Shown here in pieces: positions 7,882 through 15,242 of a DNA stretch of 19,181 nt. Under the pieces are notes generated by a model. The model worked only from the letters and a program-made list of their open reading frames with translations, did not search any database and was not told the DNA's origin. The first letter of the stretch is position 1. Each line of letters begins with the position of its first letter. This stretch comes from CAZKYP01 sp964556885 (lineage in GTDB: Bacteria; Planctomycetota; Phycisphaerae; Sedimentisphaerales; Anaerobacaceae). The position numbers and the translations under genes are program-made. The stretch covers positions 1 through 19,181 of the forward strand of contig CAZKYP010000049.1 in assembly GCA_964556885.1 (NCBI GenBank), read 5' to 3'.

Positions 7882-8485
7882 ATTCTTCAATATAACGACT
7901 TCCGTTGCGGATGTAAATAAGAGTTGCCAAAATTGCGGTTCCCGCGGCGGACCACCAGAGCACTCGCAGGAACCATATCCAGCCGGGTAATATGCCTGAG
8001 GCCTCAGGGGCGATAAGTATTCCGGCCACCATAGACAACTGCAATGTTGTAGCGAGCTTTCCGACAAAGACAGGAGCAATCCGAATCTGTTGTGTAATAA
8101 GGTACACAATCGTAAAGCCGATCATCAGAAACAGGTCTTTGCCGATGATTAAAACCACGACTGTTGATGGTAAAAGGAAATCTTTTACGTGTGCTCGCTG
8201 CGACGCTAAAAGCAGACATGCACAGGTCATCAGCAGCTTGTCCGCAATAGGATCCAGGAATGCGCCGAGTTTGGTAATCTGATTATTTCTGCGTGCCATA
8301 TAACCGTCGACGCCGTCGCTGACAGCCATAATCAGGAAGATTATCATTGAAATATAACGCATCGTGTTTTGTGCGGCATGGCTGAAACCATCGTCGTTTA
8401 TTTTTAACATTAAGCTCACAAAAGGGACTACCAGCAATATTCTTAGAATCGTTATCCGGGTTGGCCAGCTTAATTTCATTGTCAT
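7850..8485 (-). CDS. pgsA: CDP-diacylglycerol--glycerol-3-phosphate 3-phosphatidyltransferase
   Basis: This integral membrane enzyme of 211 residues makes phosphatidylglycerol phosphate, the committed step to phosphatidylglycerol and cardiolipin. The CDP-alcohol phosphatidyltransferase signature is complete: Asp57, Asp60, Gly61, Ala64, Arg65, Gly74, Asp78 and Asp82 (SDGVDGYMARR...GAFLDPIAD). The N-terminal PTRITILRILLVVPFVSLML is typical of PgsA, and about five or six hydrophobic segments follow. Other family members, such as phosphatidylserine or cardiolipin synthases, share the signature, but length and N-terminus favour PgsA. Two ATG codons (8485 and 8479) could start it, neither with a clear ribosome site. 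It is first in the pgsA-ribBA-lipoprotein unit, and its 214-nt upstream gap is shared with the divergent GspF-type gene. Confidence 0.9.
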   Translation of the reverse strand: MTMKLSWPTRITILRILLVVPFVSLMLKINDDGFSHAAQNTMRYISMIIFLIMAVSDGVDGYMARRNNQITKLGAFLDPIADKLLMTCACLLLASQRAHVKDFLLPSTVVVLIIGKDLFLMIGFTIVYLITQQIRIAPVFVGKLATTLQLSMVAGILIAPEASGILPGWIWFLRVLWWSAAGTAILATLIYIRNGSRYIEEYEQTEKSGEF

Positions 8486-8612
8486 GATAATTAACTTTTA
8501 AAAAAAACGTTATTTTTCTGTTTTTACAACTGAGACTATTTTATAAATTATTAGAGCGATGATATTTTCAGTTCGCTTTCATGGGTCGATATCGTAAATT
8601 ACTGAAAGGAGT

Positions 8613-8640
8613 TTGGCAACAGAATATTATTTGATATAAG
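8613..8640 (+). promoter_or_regulatory. Candidate promoter for the GspF-type gene
   Basis: TTGGCA (8613-8618) and TATAAG (8635-8640) are 16 nt apart, 60 nt before the ATG at 8700. Each box departs from the consensus by one base. The rest of the 8486-8699 gap is AT-rich and shows no gene or strong hairpin. Confidence 0.35.
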
Positions 8641-8699
8641 ATATTTGTTTGGTAGAATTTGCATAACATTCTTAATCATTATATTGCCGGGAAACTTAT

Positions 8700-9671
8700 A
8701 TGAGTAAGAGCTTTAAGCTTGCTACGGTTTATTTCGACCTTGCAGTGATGTTCGAAGCGGGAATTCCCGTGATGAGAACGCTCGGTACGGTTACAGGGAA
8801 CGCGAGAGGACGCCTGAAAAGAATTTTTGAGGATGTAAGAAAATCCGTTTCGCAGGGCAACGGCCTGGCAGAATCGATGGCTAAATATCCCGATATGTTT
8901 GATAGTATTGATTTGACTCTGGTTGAATCGGCGGAGATGTCGGGAAGTTTACCGGAGTGTTTCAAGGAACTGTCTAAATGGTATGAGTTTCGTAATCGAA
9001 TAAATAAAAAATTGATTACCGGATTTGTTTTCCCGGTTGCTATATTGTTTATCGCTGCAATGGTTATTCCAATACCGGAATTTATAATGAGTGGTTTGAC
9101 TCTAAGAGGGTATGTTGGCCGAGTTATATATGTTATGTCTTTTATGTTTGTGCCGATTTTTGCGTTCTTTTTTATAATGTTCCTTAGCAAAAAAGCACGG
9201 TTGTTGCGTCAGATTCTCGATCATTTTGTTCTGAGGATACCGGTTTTAGGAAGTGCCGTCTGGCAGCTTTCTATCAGTCGCTATTGCCGGGGTTTTAGTA
9301 TGCTTCATAAGGCCGGCGTACCGATAATCCAGACCCTGGAGAAGGCTACCGATTTAACGGGCAATTACGTTGTGTCCGGTTTATTCAAGGGTGGTTTGGT
9401 TAGTGCAAAGGCGGGAAATCCGGCAATCGAGGGTTTTTCAAAAAGACTGCCTTATGATTATCTTAATCTTTGGCAGGTGGGCGAAGAAAGCGGTGAGCTA
9501 GATAAGACCGTGGATAAGATAGCCCAGATATCCGGAGAGCGGGCGGAGCTTTTGTTTACCGAATTCGCCAGGTGGCTGCCGCGAATTGTATATTTTATGG
9601 TAGCTATTTGGATGATTAGAATGGTATTTAAGGGATATGCGAACATGTACTCAACAGTCTTAAGTTATTAA
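8700..9671 (+). CDS. Type II secretion system F / PilC-type inner membrane protein, short form
   Basis: The protein has 323 residues and two GspF (T2SSF) domains. The first runs from about residue 10 to 130 (MFEAGIPVMRTLGTV, then LVESAEMSGSLPECFKEL); the second from about 192 to 311 (MLHKAGVPIIQTLEKAT, then VGEESGELDKTVDKIAQ). Membrane segments are visible at about 106-126, 141-162 and 294-311. GspF/PilC proteins form the inner-membrane platform of type II secretion systems and type IV pili. Classical members have about 400 residues; this one begins directly with the first repeat and lacks the N-terminal region of roughly 60-80 residues. An in-frame stop 27 nt upstream of the ATG (8673-8675) rules out a missed extension. 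No pilin, ATPase or secretin gene is nearby, so it is an orphan locus. Confidence 0.88.
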   Translation: MSKSFKLATVYFDLAVMFEAGIPVMRTLGTVTGNARGRLKRIFEDVRKSVSQGNGLAESMAKYPDMFDSIDLTLVESAEMSGSLPECFKELSKWYEFRNRINKKLITGFVFPVAILFIAAMVIPIPEFIMSGLTLRGYVGRVIYVMSFMFVPIFAFFFIMFLSKKARLLRQILDHFVLRIPVLGSAVWQLSISRYCRGFSMLHKAGVPIIQTLEKATDLTGNYVVSGLFKGGLVSAKAGNPAIEGFSKRLPYDYLNLWQVGEESGELDKTVDKIAQISGERAELLFTEFARWLPRIVYFMVAIWMIRMVFKGYANMYSTVLSY

Positions 9672-9761
9672 GAGGCTGCAGACAATTTGAATCCGGGTAC
9701 TATTAATTTAACGAGATGTAGGGATTGTTCTTGTATGGATTTATTTATCTGTTTTATTTGC

Positions 9762-9789
9762 TTGAGTTAAAATGACATGTTGCTATAAT
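9762..9789 (+). promoter_or_regulatory. Sigma-70-type promoter for pdxJ
   Basis: TTGAGT (9762-9767) and a perfect TATAAT (9784-9789) are separated by 16 nt. The -10 ends 26 nt before the pdxJ ATG, giving a leader of only about 20 nt. It likely drives pdxJ and dapA together. Confidence 0.6.
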
Positions 9790-9815
9790 TCGGCAGGTTT
9801 TTTTTCGAGTGAAAA

Positions 9816-10541
9816 ATGGCATTACTGAATGTGAATATTGACCATGTTGCGACTATCCGGCAGGCCCGGCTGACCGATGAGCCGGACCCGGTTTGGGCCG
9901 CGGTTGAGTGTGAATTGGCCGGCGCCAACGGGATTACGGTGCATCTTCGCCAGGACAGGCGTCATATATGCGACCGGGATGTCCGGGTGCTGAAGGAATC
10001 AGTCGCGTGTAAACTGAATCTCGAAATGAGCATGGCCGAGCCGATAGTCCGAATCGCAGAAGAGATACAGCCGGACCAGGTGACGCTGGTGCCGGAAAAA
10101 AGGGCCGAGCTGACCACGGAAGGGGGGCTGGATTGTCTCGGGTATAAAAAGCGGCTTGCCGAGGTTGTTAAAAGAATGCACAAAAAGCATATTCTCGTGA
10201 GTGCATTCATAACACCGGATGCCAAACAGATAATCGCCTCTGCACAGGCCGGTTGTGATGCTGTCGAGCTGCATACCGGTATGTATGCTAACGCAAAAGG
10301 GCATAAATTGATTAAAAAGAGGTTGATGGAGCTGGAGCAGGCCAAAGATTTTGCAATGGATAATAAGCTCATTGTCCATGCAGGTCATGGCCTGACGTAT
10401 CGAAATATCACGGGTGTTGCGGCGATTAAAGATATTTGTGAATTTAATATCGGCCACAGCATTATTGCAAGGTCGATGTTTGTTGGCATCAGGCAGGCTG
10501 CCGCCCAAATGATAGAATTGATCAATAGATTCGGTAAATAG
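9816..10541 (+). CDS. pdxJ: Pyridoxine 5'-phosphate synthase
   Basis: PdxJ condenses 3-amino-2-oxopropyl phosphate with 1-deoxyxylulose 5-phosphate to pyridoxine phosphate, the last ring-forming step of the DXP-dependent vitamin B6 route. The protein has 241 residues, the normal length, and forms a TIM barrel. Family motifs are clear: VNIDHVATIRQAR (residues 6-18), HLRQDRRHICDRD with His43 and Arg45, Glu70 in LNLEMS, LVPEKRAELTTEGGLD, and VHAGHGL with His191. These include the catalytic histidine and glutamate positions. The ATG start gives the expected N-terminus, with GTGAAAA just before it but no strong ribosome site. The gene has its own promoter; dapA follows 26 nt after the stop. DapA also makes a ring precursor but in a different pathway, so the pairing looks incidental. 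Confidence 0.97.
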   Translation: MALLNVNIDHVATIRQARLTDEPDPVWAAVECELAGANGITVHLRQDRRHICDRDVRVLKESVACKLNLEMSMAEPIVRIAEEIQPDQVTLVPEKRAELTTEGGLDCLGYKKRLAEVVKRMHKKHILVSAFITPDAKQIIASAQAGCDAVELHTGMYANAKGHKLIKKRLMELEQAKDFAMDNKLIVHAGHGLTYRNITGVAAIKDICEFNIGHSIIARSMFVGIRQAAAQMIELINRFGK

Positions 10542-10567
10542 TTCGTAATTCGATAAAGGAGATATAA

Positions 10568-11455
10568 ATGTTTACAGGAGCAATGGTGGCTTTGGTAACG
10601 CCTTTTCGGGATGGTGAAATCGATTATCAGACCCTCGACGAGCTTATTGAATTCCAGTTGGAAAACGGCATAGATGCGATTGTACCCGCGGGTACTACGG
10701 GTGAATCGCCGACTTTAAGCCATGAAGAGAATAAGCAGATCATCGAGAGAGTTGTGAAAGTAGTGGCAGGGCAGGTCCCTGTGATTGCCGGTGCCGGTTC
10801 GAACAGCACTGCCGAAGCGATAGAGCTGACTGAATTCTCCAAGAAAGCCGGCGCCGATGCGACGTTGCAGGTCGGGCCGTATTATAATAAACCCACGCAG
10901 GAAGGATTCTATCAGCATTTCAAGTCGATAGCCGAAGAGGTTGACCTGCCGGTGGTATTATACAATATCCCGGGCAGATGCGGGGCCGGTATGACACCGG
11001 AAACGATTGCTCGTCTGTCTGAAATTGAGAATATTGTTGCGATAAAGGAAGCAACCGGCAGTCTCGACCAGGCCAGTGAAATTGCATATCGATGCGATAT
11101 TACCATTATCTCGGGTGATGATTCATTGACACTGCCGATAGCCTCGGTAGGCGGCAAGGGTGTTATCAGCGTAGCGGCTAACATCGTACCTGCCGATGTA
11201 AAGGCATTGACTGATTTGATTCTCGAGGGCGATTTGGTTTCGGCGAGGCAGTGGCACAGGAAGCTGTTTGTTTTGTGCAAAAGCATGCTTACTCTGGCGA
11301 CCAATCCGATACCGATTAAAGCCGCAATGGCGATGCTGGATATGTGTCCGGAAGAATTGCGTTTACCGATGACGCCGTTGGAAGACAGTAAAAGGGCCAC
11401 GTTGAGACAGACATTGAAAGAATACGGCCTGTTGGATAAACAAGCTATTTGTTAA
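10568..11455 (+). CDS. dapA: 4-hydroxy-tetrahydrodipicolinate synthase
   Basis: DapA condenses pyruvate with aspartate semialdehyde, the first step of the diaminopimelate/lysine branch, supplying both lysine and a peptidoglycan precursor. The protein has 295 residues, the usual size, with all key positions in place: Thr43 and Thr44 (AGTTGESPTL), Tyr106 (GPYYNKPTQ), Tyr132 and Arg137 (LYNIPGR) and the Schiff-base Lys160 (AIKEATGS). This combination separates true DapA from the related N-acetylneuraminate lyases and other aldolases. A strong AAAGGAG (10555-10561) lies 6 nt before the ATG. It follows pdxJ by 26 nt and probably shares its transcript. The downstream neighbour is the convergent anti-sigma gene, 73 nt away. 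Confidence 0.97.
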   Translation: MFTGAMVALVTPFRDGEIDYQTLDELIEFQLENGIDAIVPAGTTGESPTLSHEENKQIIERVVKVVAGQVPVIAGAGSNSTAEAIELTEFSKKAGADATLQVGPYYNKPTQEGFYQHFKSIAEEVDLPVVLYNIPGRCGAGMTPETIARLSEIENIVAIKEATGSLDQASEIAYRCDITIISGDDSLTLPIASVGGKGVISVAANIVPADVKALTDLILEGDLVSARQWHRKLFVLCKSMLTLATNPIPIKAAMAMLDMCPEELRLPMTPLEDSKRATLRQTLKEYGLLDKQAIC

Positions 11456-11528
11456 ATCATATAGGACCGACAGGAATACGCTTTTGAAAGTGATGATAAA
11501 TTGCGGGCTTTAATATCTGTTGAGATAT

Positions 11529-12572
11529 TTATGGAGCGAGGAAAAAGTCGGTTTCACGCGAGGGCACTTCATAGCCCCGGTAGATGTCCGTATCCTGCAG
11601 TGTAAATATGTCATCTTCTGAGATGCCTATGTGGCGCGTTTTCAGAAACTCGACGCGACCGTCCCCGAAAAGAACGTTCTGGCCGCGGCTATTGTGGTTA
11701 TTGCTGTTGGCATTTAATAACTCTTTGTTCAAACGTATTTTAAGCGGATTATTGTAGTTCTGTGGTAATGTCTCGAAGAGCGGATTCCTGTCCGCCATTA
11801 TTACCTTTCGACATTGCAACTTCTCGTTCGCAGAGGCACCCGAATAGATTTTGAAGCTGAATGAGATGTAGTTTCTATCAGGGAAATCCTTGAAGGTTTT
11901 TATCTGTTCGGGGGTTATTTGTAAATTGTCACATCCCTGACAACCCGGGCAGATAAAATCGTCTATATTAACATAACCTTCTTTGACCAATAGGTAAACA
12001 TGGCGTGTATTGGATTGGTTTTCATTGCCCTGATCGCCTACTTTCCACCACGGAGCTCCGCTTGCTGTTGAAACGAAAGGCTGCTTTCCGTCGTGGTCGG
12101 ATATATAATTGTTTAAACCTTCGAATATGCTGCTCTGCTGTAGTTGGCATTGCTGGCGTTGGGATTTTTGTCGAGCGTATCCTGTTACAGCCTTAAATGT
12201 AGTGAATAAGACGCTCCCGACGATCATAAACAGTGCGGCGATAGCCAGTCTCCTGCCCAAATCTGCCCAGGATAGGGTTTTATACGGAATCACCCGGCTT
12301 TGCTCGTTGGCGAGCAGTTCGTCAAGCCGGTGCTGGCTGGCATTTGCCGCGTTTTTCAATCGCCATATTGTCAATTGTGCCAAATCGTCGGGACAGGATT
12401 CGGATTCGAGGGAATTTAATGGTAAAAGTGCGGATTTGAATTTCGAATGGATATAAGACGCTTCTTCGTTGGATGAAATTAAGATTTCAGCTTCAGCAGC
12501 CTCCTCTTTTGATGTTAAACCCATACAATAATTGAATATTAACTGTTTCTGCTCACTTTTAAGAGGACTCAT
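11529..12572 (-). CDS. Membrane anti-sigma protein with pseudopilin-like extracytoplasmic domain
   Basis: The protein has 347 residues with one membrane segment at about 108-127. The cytoplasmic part (1-107) is helical and acidic, with the layout of planctomycete anti-sigma domains ('IFNYCMGLTSKEEAAEAE', then a helix and linker); it lacks the His-x3-Cys-x2-Cys zinc motif of ZAS anti-sigmas. The exported part looks like the globular domain of planctomycete pseudopilin-like (DUF1559-like) proteins: a helix after the membrane segment with Tyr156, Asp159, Asp161 and Gly162 (YISDHDGKQP), a Cys cluster at 208, 211 and 214 (CPGCQGC), and near the end HNSRGQNVLFGDGRVEF (293-309). The assignment also rests on its position: its ATG overlaps the stop of the ECF sigma gene (ATGA), so the two are made together. 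Its signal is unknown. The family match is by eye. Confidence 0.68.
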   Translation of the reverse strand: MSPLKSEQKQLIFNYCMGLTSKEEAAEAEILISSNEEASYIHSKFKSALLPLNSLESESCPDDLAQLTIWRLKNAANASQHRLDELLANEQSRVIPYKTLSWADLGRRLAIAALFMIVGSVLFTTFKAVTGYARQKSQRQQCQLQQSSIFEGLNNYISDHDGKQPFVSTASGAPWWKVGDQGNENQSNTRHVYLLVKEGYVNIDDFICPGCQGCDNLQITPEQIKTFKDFPDRNYISFSFKIYSGASANEKLQCRKVIMADRNPLFETLPQNYNNPLKIRLNKELLNANSNNHNSRGQNVLFGDGRVEFLKTRHIGISEDDIFTLQDTDIYRGYEVPSRETDFFLAP

Positions 12573-13180
12573 TTTATTTCCCTGCTACTGATTGCTGCTT
12601 TCCAATCTTTTGCAAAACGACCTACGGCTGTATGTAGCCTGCTTTTCACGGTTCCAATAGGTATACTGAGGATATCAGCCATTTGTTTGTAAGAAAATTT
12701 GTTAAAATAGGCTAAAAGAAGAATTTCTCGTAAATTTTCCGGCATATCCGCTATAACCTGTCCAACCCTTTTAGTCGTTTCTCCCCGTTCCAGCTCTTCG
12801 TAAGGCATTGTGTTATCGGAAGAAACCGTATTTAACATGTCTTCGAATGATAATTCCTGGGAATCCCCCATGGTTCCGATAGGTACGACAGGTGTTCGCT
12901 GCCATTTCCGGAGGGCGTCTTTTGCTTTATTTGCGGCTATGGTGAACAGCCAGGGGCGCAAAGGGCGGCTGTTGTCGAAATTATCCCGGCTGGTAAATAA
13001 CTGTAGAAAAGTCTCCTGAAAGACATCTTCCACGATGTCTTGCCGATTTAAAAACTGCCTCAAAAAGGCATAGAGGCTGTTTTTGTAACGATCTACAATT
13101 TCACGAAAAGCCGCTTCCTCACCGGCTGAATAATGAGCCAGAAGTTCTGCATCAGTCATGTTTTTCAAATTTGTTTCCAT
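12569..13180 (-). CDS. RNA polymerase sigma factor, ECF (sigma-70 family)
   Basis: The protein has 203 residues from ATG 13180, which follows AAGGA closely; an in-frame TTG at 13207 would add nine residues. Sigma region 2 occupies about residues 15-85, with FREIVDRYKNSLYAFLRQFL, DIVEDVFQETFLQLF and the DNA-melting stretch ending PWLFTIAANKAKDALR. A linker rich in Ser, Glu and Asp follows. Region 4 occupies about 140-195, with MPENLREILLLAYF and the helix-turn-helix 'FSYKQMADILSIPIGTVKSRLH'. This is the typical two-domain ECF plan. It should recruit RNA polymerase to a stress or envelope regulon and be held in check by the membrane anti-sigma whose gene overlaps its stop codon. No clear self-regulated promoter is visible upstream. 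Targets are unknown. Confidence 0.93.
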   Translation of the reverse strand: METNLKNMTDAELLAHYSAGEEAAFREIVDRYKNSLYAFLRQFLNRQDIVEDVFQETFLQLFTSRDNFDNSRPLRPWLFTIAANKAKDALRKWQRTPVVPIGTMGDSQELSFEDMLNTVSSDNTMPYEELERGETTKRVGQVIADMPENLREILLLAYFNKFSYKQMADILSIPIGTVKSRLHTAVGRFAKDWKAAISSREIK

Positions 13181-13411
13181 AATCCTTATATATCGGTAAT
13201 TATACAAGCCACTTCATTACATGTCATTGCTAAAAAACCTAATATTCCCGACCGTTGAAAAATGGAAACTTATAACTTGTATTAAAATTGCTTAAATAAT
13301 TAACAATCATTATACGAACATGAAATTGGTTGTTGAAAATGAAACTATTGGTTTATCCTGTTAGGTATAGAAACTCTTGCTATAAATGGAGATTTGATGT
13401 AATCTTGCAGA

Positions 13412-14536
13412 ATGATTGAGACAAAAGTTATAAAAATCGACAATGCAAAGATTGATACGATGGAAATCAAAAAGGCTGCCGGGTTAATTGATGCCGGAGG
13501 ATTGGTGGCGTTTCCAACGGAGACCGTTTATGGTATAGCATGTCGTGTAAAAAGGGATTCGTTGAACAGGCTTGATGATCTTAAAGGCAGAAGTCCTGAC
13601 AAATACTACACTTTGCATATCGACCAAAAAGATAATATCAAAAAATATGTGCCATCTATCGGATTAAGGGCATTGAAACTGATAAGAAACGCCTGGCCGG
13701 GACCGTTGACTGTGGTTTTCGAATTGAACCAGACGGATATCGATAAGCAGCAGAAGAGTCTTCCGGATGAGGTTTTTGAAGGATTATACAAAAATAATTC
13801 CATCGGTATACGTTGTCCGGATAATCCTGTAGCACAAATGTTACTTGGACAGACAAATAATCCCGTAGTTGCACCGAGTGCGAATATCGCCGGTGAAACA
13901 CCGGCCGTTGATGCCAAAGGAGTTCTTGAGCAGTTGTCTAATCGAGTCGAGTTAGTGCTGGATGCCGGAACTTGTAAATACAAAAATAGCAGCACTGTAG
14001 TTAAAACAGGAAAGAACGGATTGGAAATATTGAGACCGGGTGTGTATTCACAGGCGGAATTGGAAATTCTCTCGCAGATAAGTTTTTTGATGGTATGTAC
14101 AGGCAACACTTGCCGAAGTCCTATGGCCGAAGGAATATTTCGCAAATATTTAGCAGAAAAATTGCAATACAGTGTTGAACATCTCGCGAAAATGGGTTAT
14201 ATAATAACTTCAGCCGGTACTATTGGTAGTTCCGGATATCCTGCAAGCCCGGAGGCAGTAGCGGCTTGTGCGGCGAAGGGAATAAATATTGGAGATCATA
14301 GGAATAAGGGATTATCTCGAGAGCTGATAGAAAAAAGTGATTTCATATTTACAATGGAGAAAATACATCAAGATACCGTCATCGCTTTGGATCATGAAGC
14401 GGCTAATCGATGTTTTTTATTAGCCGGTGATAAAGAGATTCCTGATCCGATAGGTCAATCGCAAAATTTTTACAACAATTGTGCAAGATTAATAGAGAAA
14501 GCTGTGAAAGAAAGGATTAGTGAGCTGGTTTTATGA
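13412..14536 (+). CDS. Fusion: L-threonylcarbamoyladenylate synthase (YrdC/Sua5) plus low-molecular-weight protein phosphatase (YwlE-like)
   Basis: The protein has 374 residues and two domains. Residues 1-215 are YrdC/Sua5: FPTETVYGIA (34-43), DLKGRSPDKYYTLHI (56-70), VAPSANIAGETPA (153-165) and STVV (194-197). This domain makes threonylcarbamoyl-AMP for the t6A base of ANN-decoding tRNAs. Residues 225-374 are a low-molecular-weight tyrosine-phosphatase fold: the phosphate loop Cys229-Thr-Gly-Asn-Thr233-Cys-Arg235-Ser and the general acid Asp345-Pro346. Thr233 matches the residue that gives Bacillus YwlE its phosphoarginine specificity; tyrosine phosphatases have Ile there. Both active sites look intact. 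The ATG has no good ribosome site, and an in-frame TAA just upstream limits the start. The stop overlaps rpiB (ATGA). Bacillus has these as separate neighbouring genes, ywlC and ywlE, before rpiB. Confidence 0.92.
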   Translation: MIETKVIKIDNAKIDTMEIKKAAGLIDAGGLVAFPTETVYGIACRVKRDSLNRLDDLKGRSPDKYYTLHIDQKDNIKKYVPSIGLRALKLIRNAWPGPLTVVFELNQTDIDKQQKSLPDEVFEGLYKNNSIGIRCPDNPVAQMLLGQTNNPVVAPSANIAGETPAVDAKGVLEQLSNRVELVLDAGTCKYKNSSTVVKTGKNGLEILRPGVYSQAELEILSQISFLMVCTGNTCRSPMAEGIFRKYLAEKLQYSVEHLAKMGYIITSAGTIGSSGYPASPEAVAACAAKGINIGDHRNKGLSRELIEKSDFIFTMEKIHQDTVIALDHEAANRCFLLAGDKEIPDPIGQSQNFYNNCARLIEKAVKERISELVL

Positions 14537-15000
14537 TAATAGCAGTCGGAAGTGATCATCGTGGTTTTGAAACCAAAGAACAAATTAAAGCCATAGCCGC
14601 TGAGCTTGGACACGAATGTATCGATGTTGGTACTGATGGCTCTAATCCTGTTGATTATCCCGATTTAGCGTATCTGGCCGCAACAGCAGTCTCTAAAAAA
14701 CAGGCGGACAGGGCCATTCTGACTTGTGCAACAGGAATAGGAATGTGTATGGCCGCAAATAAAGTCAAAGGAATTCGAGCGGCTTTGTGTCACGATGAAT
14801 TGAGTGCTCAGGTTTCACGCGACCACAACGATTCGAATGTTTTGTGTCTTTCCGGTGACCAGATTGGACAGGTTCTTCTGAGAAAAATGGTCGAGATTTG
14901 GCTCAGTACGAAATTCAGCGGGGGAAGACACGATAGAAGAGTGAGAAAGATTCAGGCCATCGAAGAAAATATAGACCCGAGAACAATCACAAAGGGTTGA
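14533..15000 (+). CDS. rpiB: Ribose-5-phosphate isomerase B
   Basis: RpiB interconverts ribose 5-phosphate and ribulose 5-phosphate in the pentose phosphate pathway. The protein has 155 residues, normal for the RpiB/LacAB family. Visible positions are the substrate loop GSDHRGF (Asp8, His9), the catalytic Cys65 in CATGIGM, and His98-Asn99 in RDHNDSNVL, corresponding to the active-site His of E. coli RpiB. The conserved N-terminal MIIAVGSDHRG and DYPDLA support the assignment over the galactose-6-phosphate isomerases LacA and LacB. The start ATG overlaps the previous stop by 4 nt (ATGA), so the two are translationally coupled. The pairing with Sua5 and YwlE domains is shared with Bacillus. It is the last gene of the unit; a terminator follows at 15145. 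Confidence 0.95.
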   Translation: MIIAVGSDHRGFETKEQIKAIAAELGHECIDVGTDGSNPVDYPDLAYLAATAVSKKQADRAILTCATGIGMCMAANKVKGIRAALCHDELSAQVSRDHNDSNVLCLSGDQIGQVLLRKMVEIWLSTKFSGGRHDRRVRKIQAIEENIDPRTITKG

Positions 15001-15086
15001 TTTTTTTAGATTGGCACCTGTTAATGTGCGTTCCGTACAATTTGTGAGGGGTTTGAAAAATTAACCTGGTTTGGATGGAGTAAATT

Positions 15087-15116
15087 AAAGCGAAAGTATT
15101 TAGATATCTTCGCTTT
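15087..15116 (+). other. Hairpin downstream of rpiB
   Basis: AAAGCGAA (15087-15094) pairs perfectly with TTCGCTTT (15109-15116). After two mismatches three more pairs form, closing a TTAG loop. No U-tract follows directly (CCGTTTATT), so it is not itself a classical terminator. It may protect the 3' end of the message. Confidence 0.4.
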
Positions 15117-15144
15117 CCGTTTATTAAAATGACGTACGTAGGGT

Positions 15145-15171
15145 GGGCAGGGAGGCCTGCCCTATTTTTTT
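15145..15171 (+). terminator. Rho-independent terminator of the yrdC-phosphatase/rpiB unit
   Basis: GGGCAGG (15145-15151) pairs with CCTGCCC (15156-15162) around a GAGG loop. Two bases later comes a run of seven T (15165-15171). It lies 145 nt after the rpiB stop. The T run is on the plus strand only, so it is oriented for rpiB rather than for accA. Confidence 0.85.
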
Positions 15172-15242
15172 GTCCGTATATGAACGACCGGCCGGTTGCA
15201 GAACCGGAATTTGTATAAAGACCGGGTTATCGTTGTGAGATG

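Noticed and set aside
7493..7990. A 165-codon plus-strand open frame across the ribBA-pgsA junction
   Set aside because: It is antisense to the RibB domain and the pgsA 3' end, and its Ser/Pro-rich translation has no domain character.
8613..8639. A tiny open frame (TTG to TAA, 8 codons) after AAAGGAG upstream of the GspF-type gene
   Set aside because: It starts only 1 nt after the purine-rich motif, overlaps the candidate promoter and has no leader-peptide composition.
11512..11529. A perfect 7-bp inverted repeat AATATCT/AGATATT between dapA and the anti-sigma gene
   Set aside because: The stem is almost all A and T and no T run follows in either direction, so a terminator is not supported; it also includes the anti-sigma stop codon.
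13244..13249. GGGAAT on the minus strand upstream of the ECF sigma gene, resembling an ECF -35 box for self-regulation
   Set aside because: No fitting -10 element follows at 16-17 nt, and such a short motif is expected by chance in this AT-rich gap.
15192..15207. CCGGTT/AACCGG inverted repeat near the accA 3' end
   Set aside because: It has only six pairs and no T run on the minus strand, so it does not qualify as an accA terminator.
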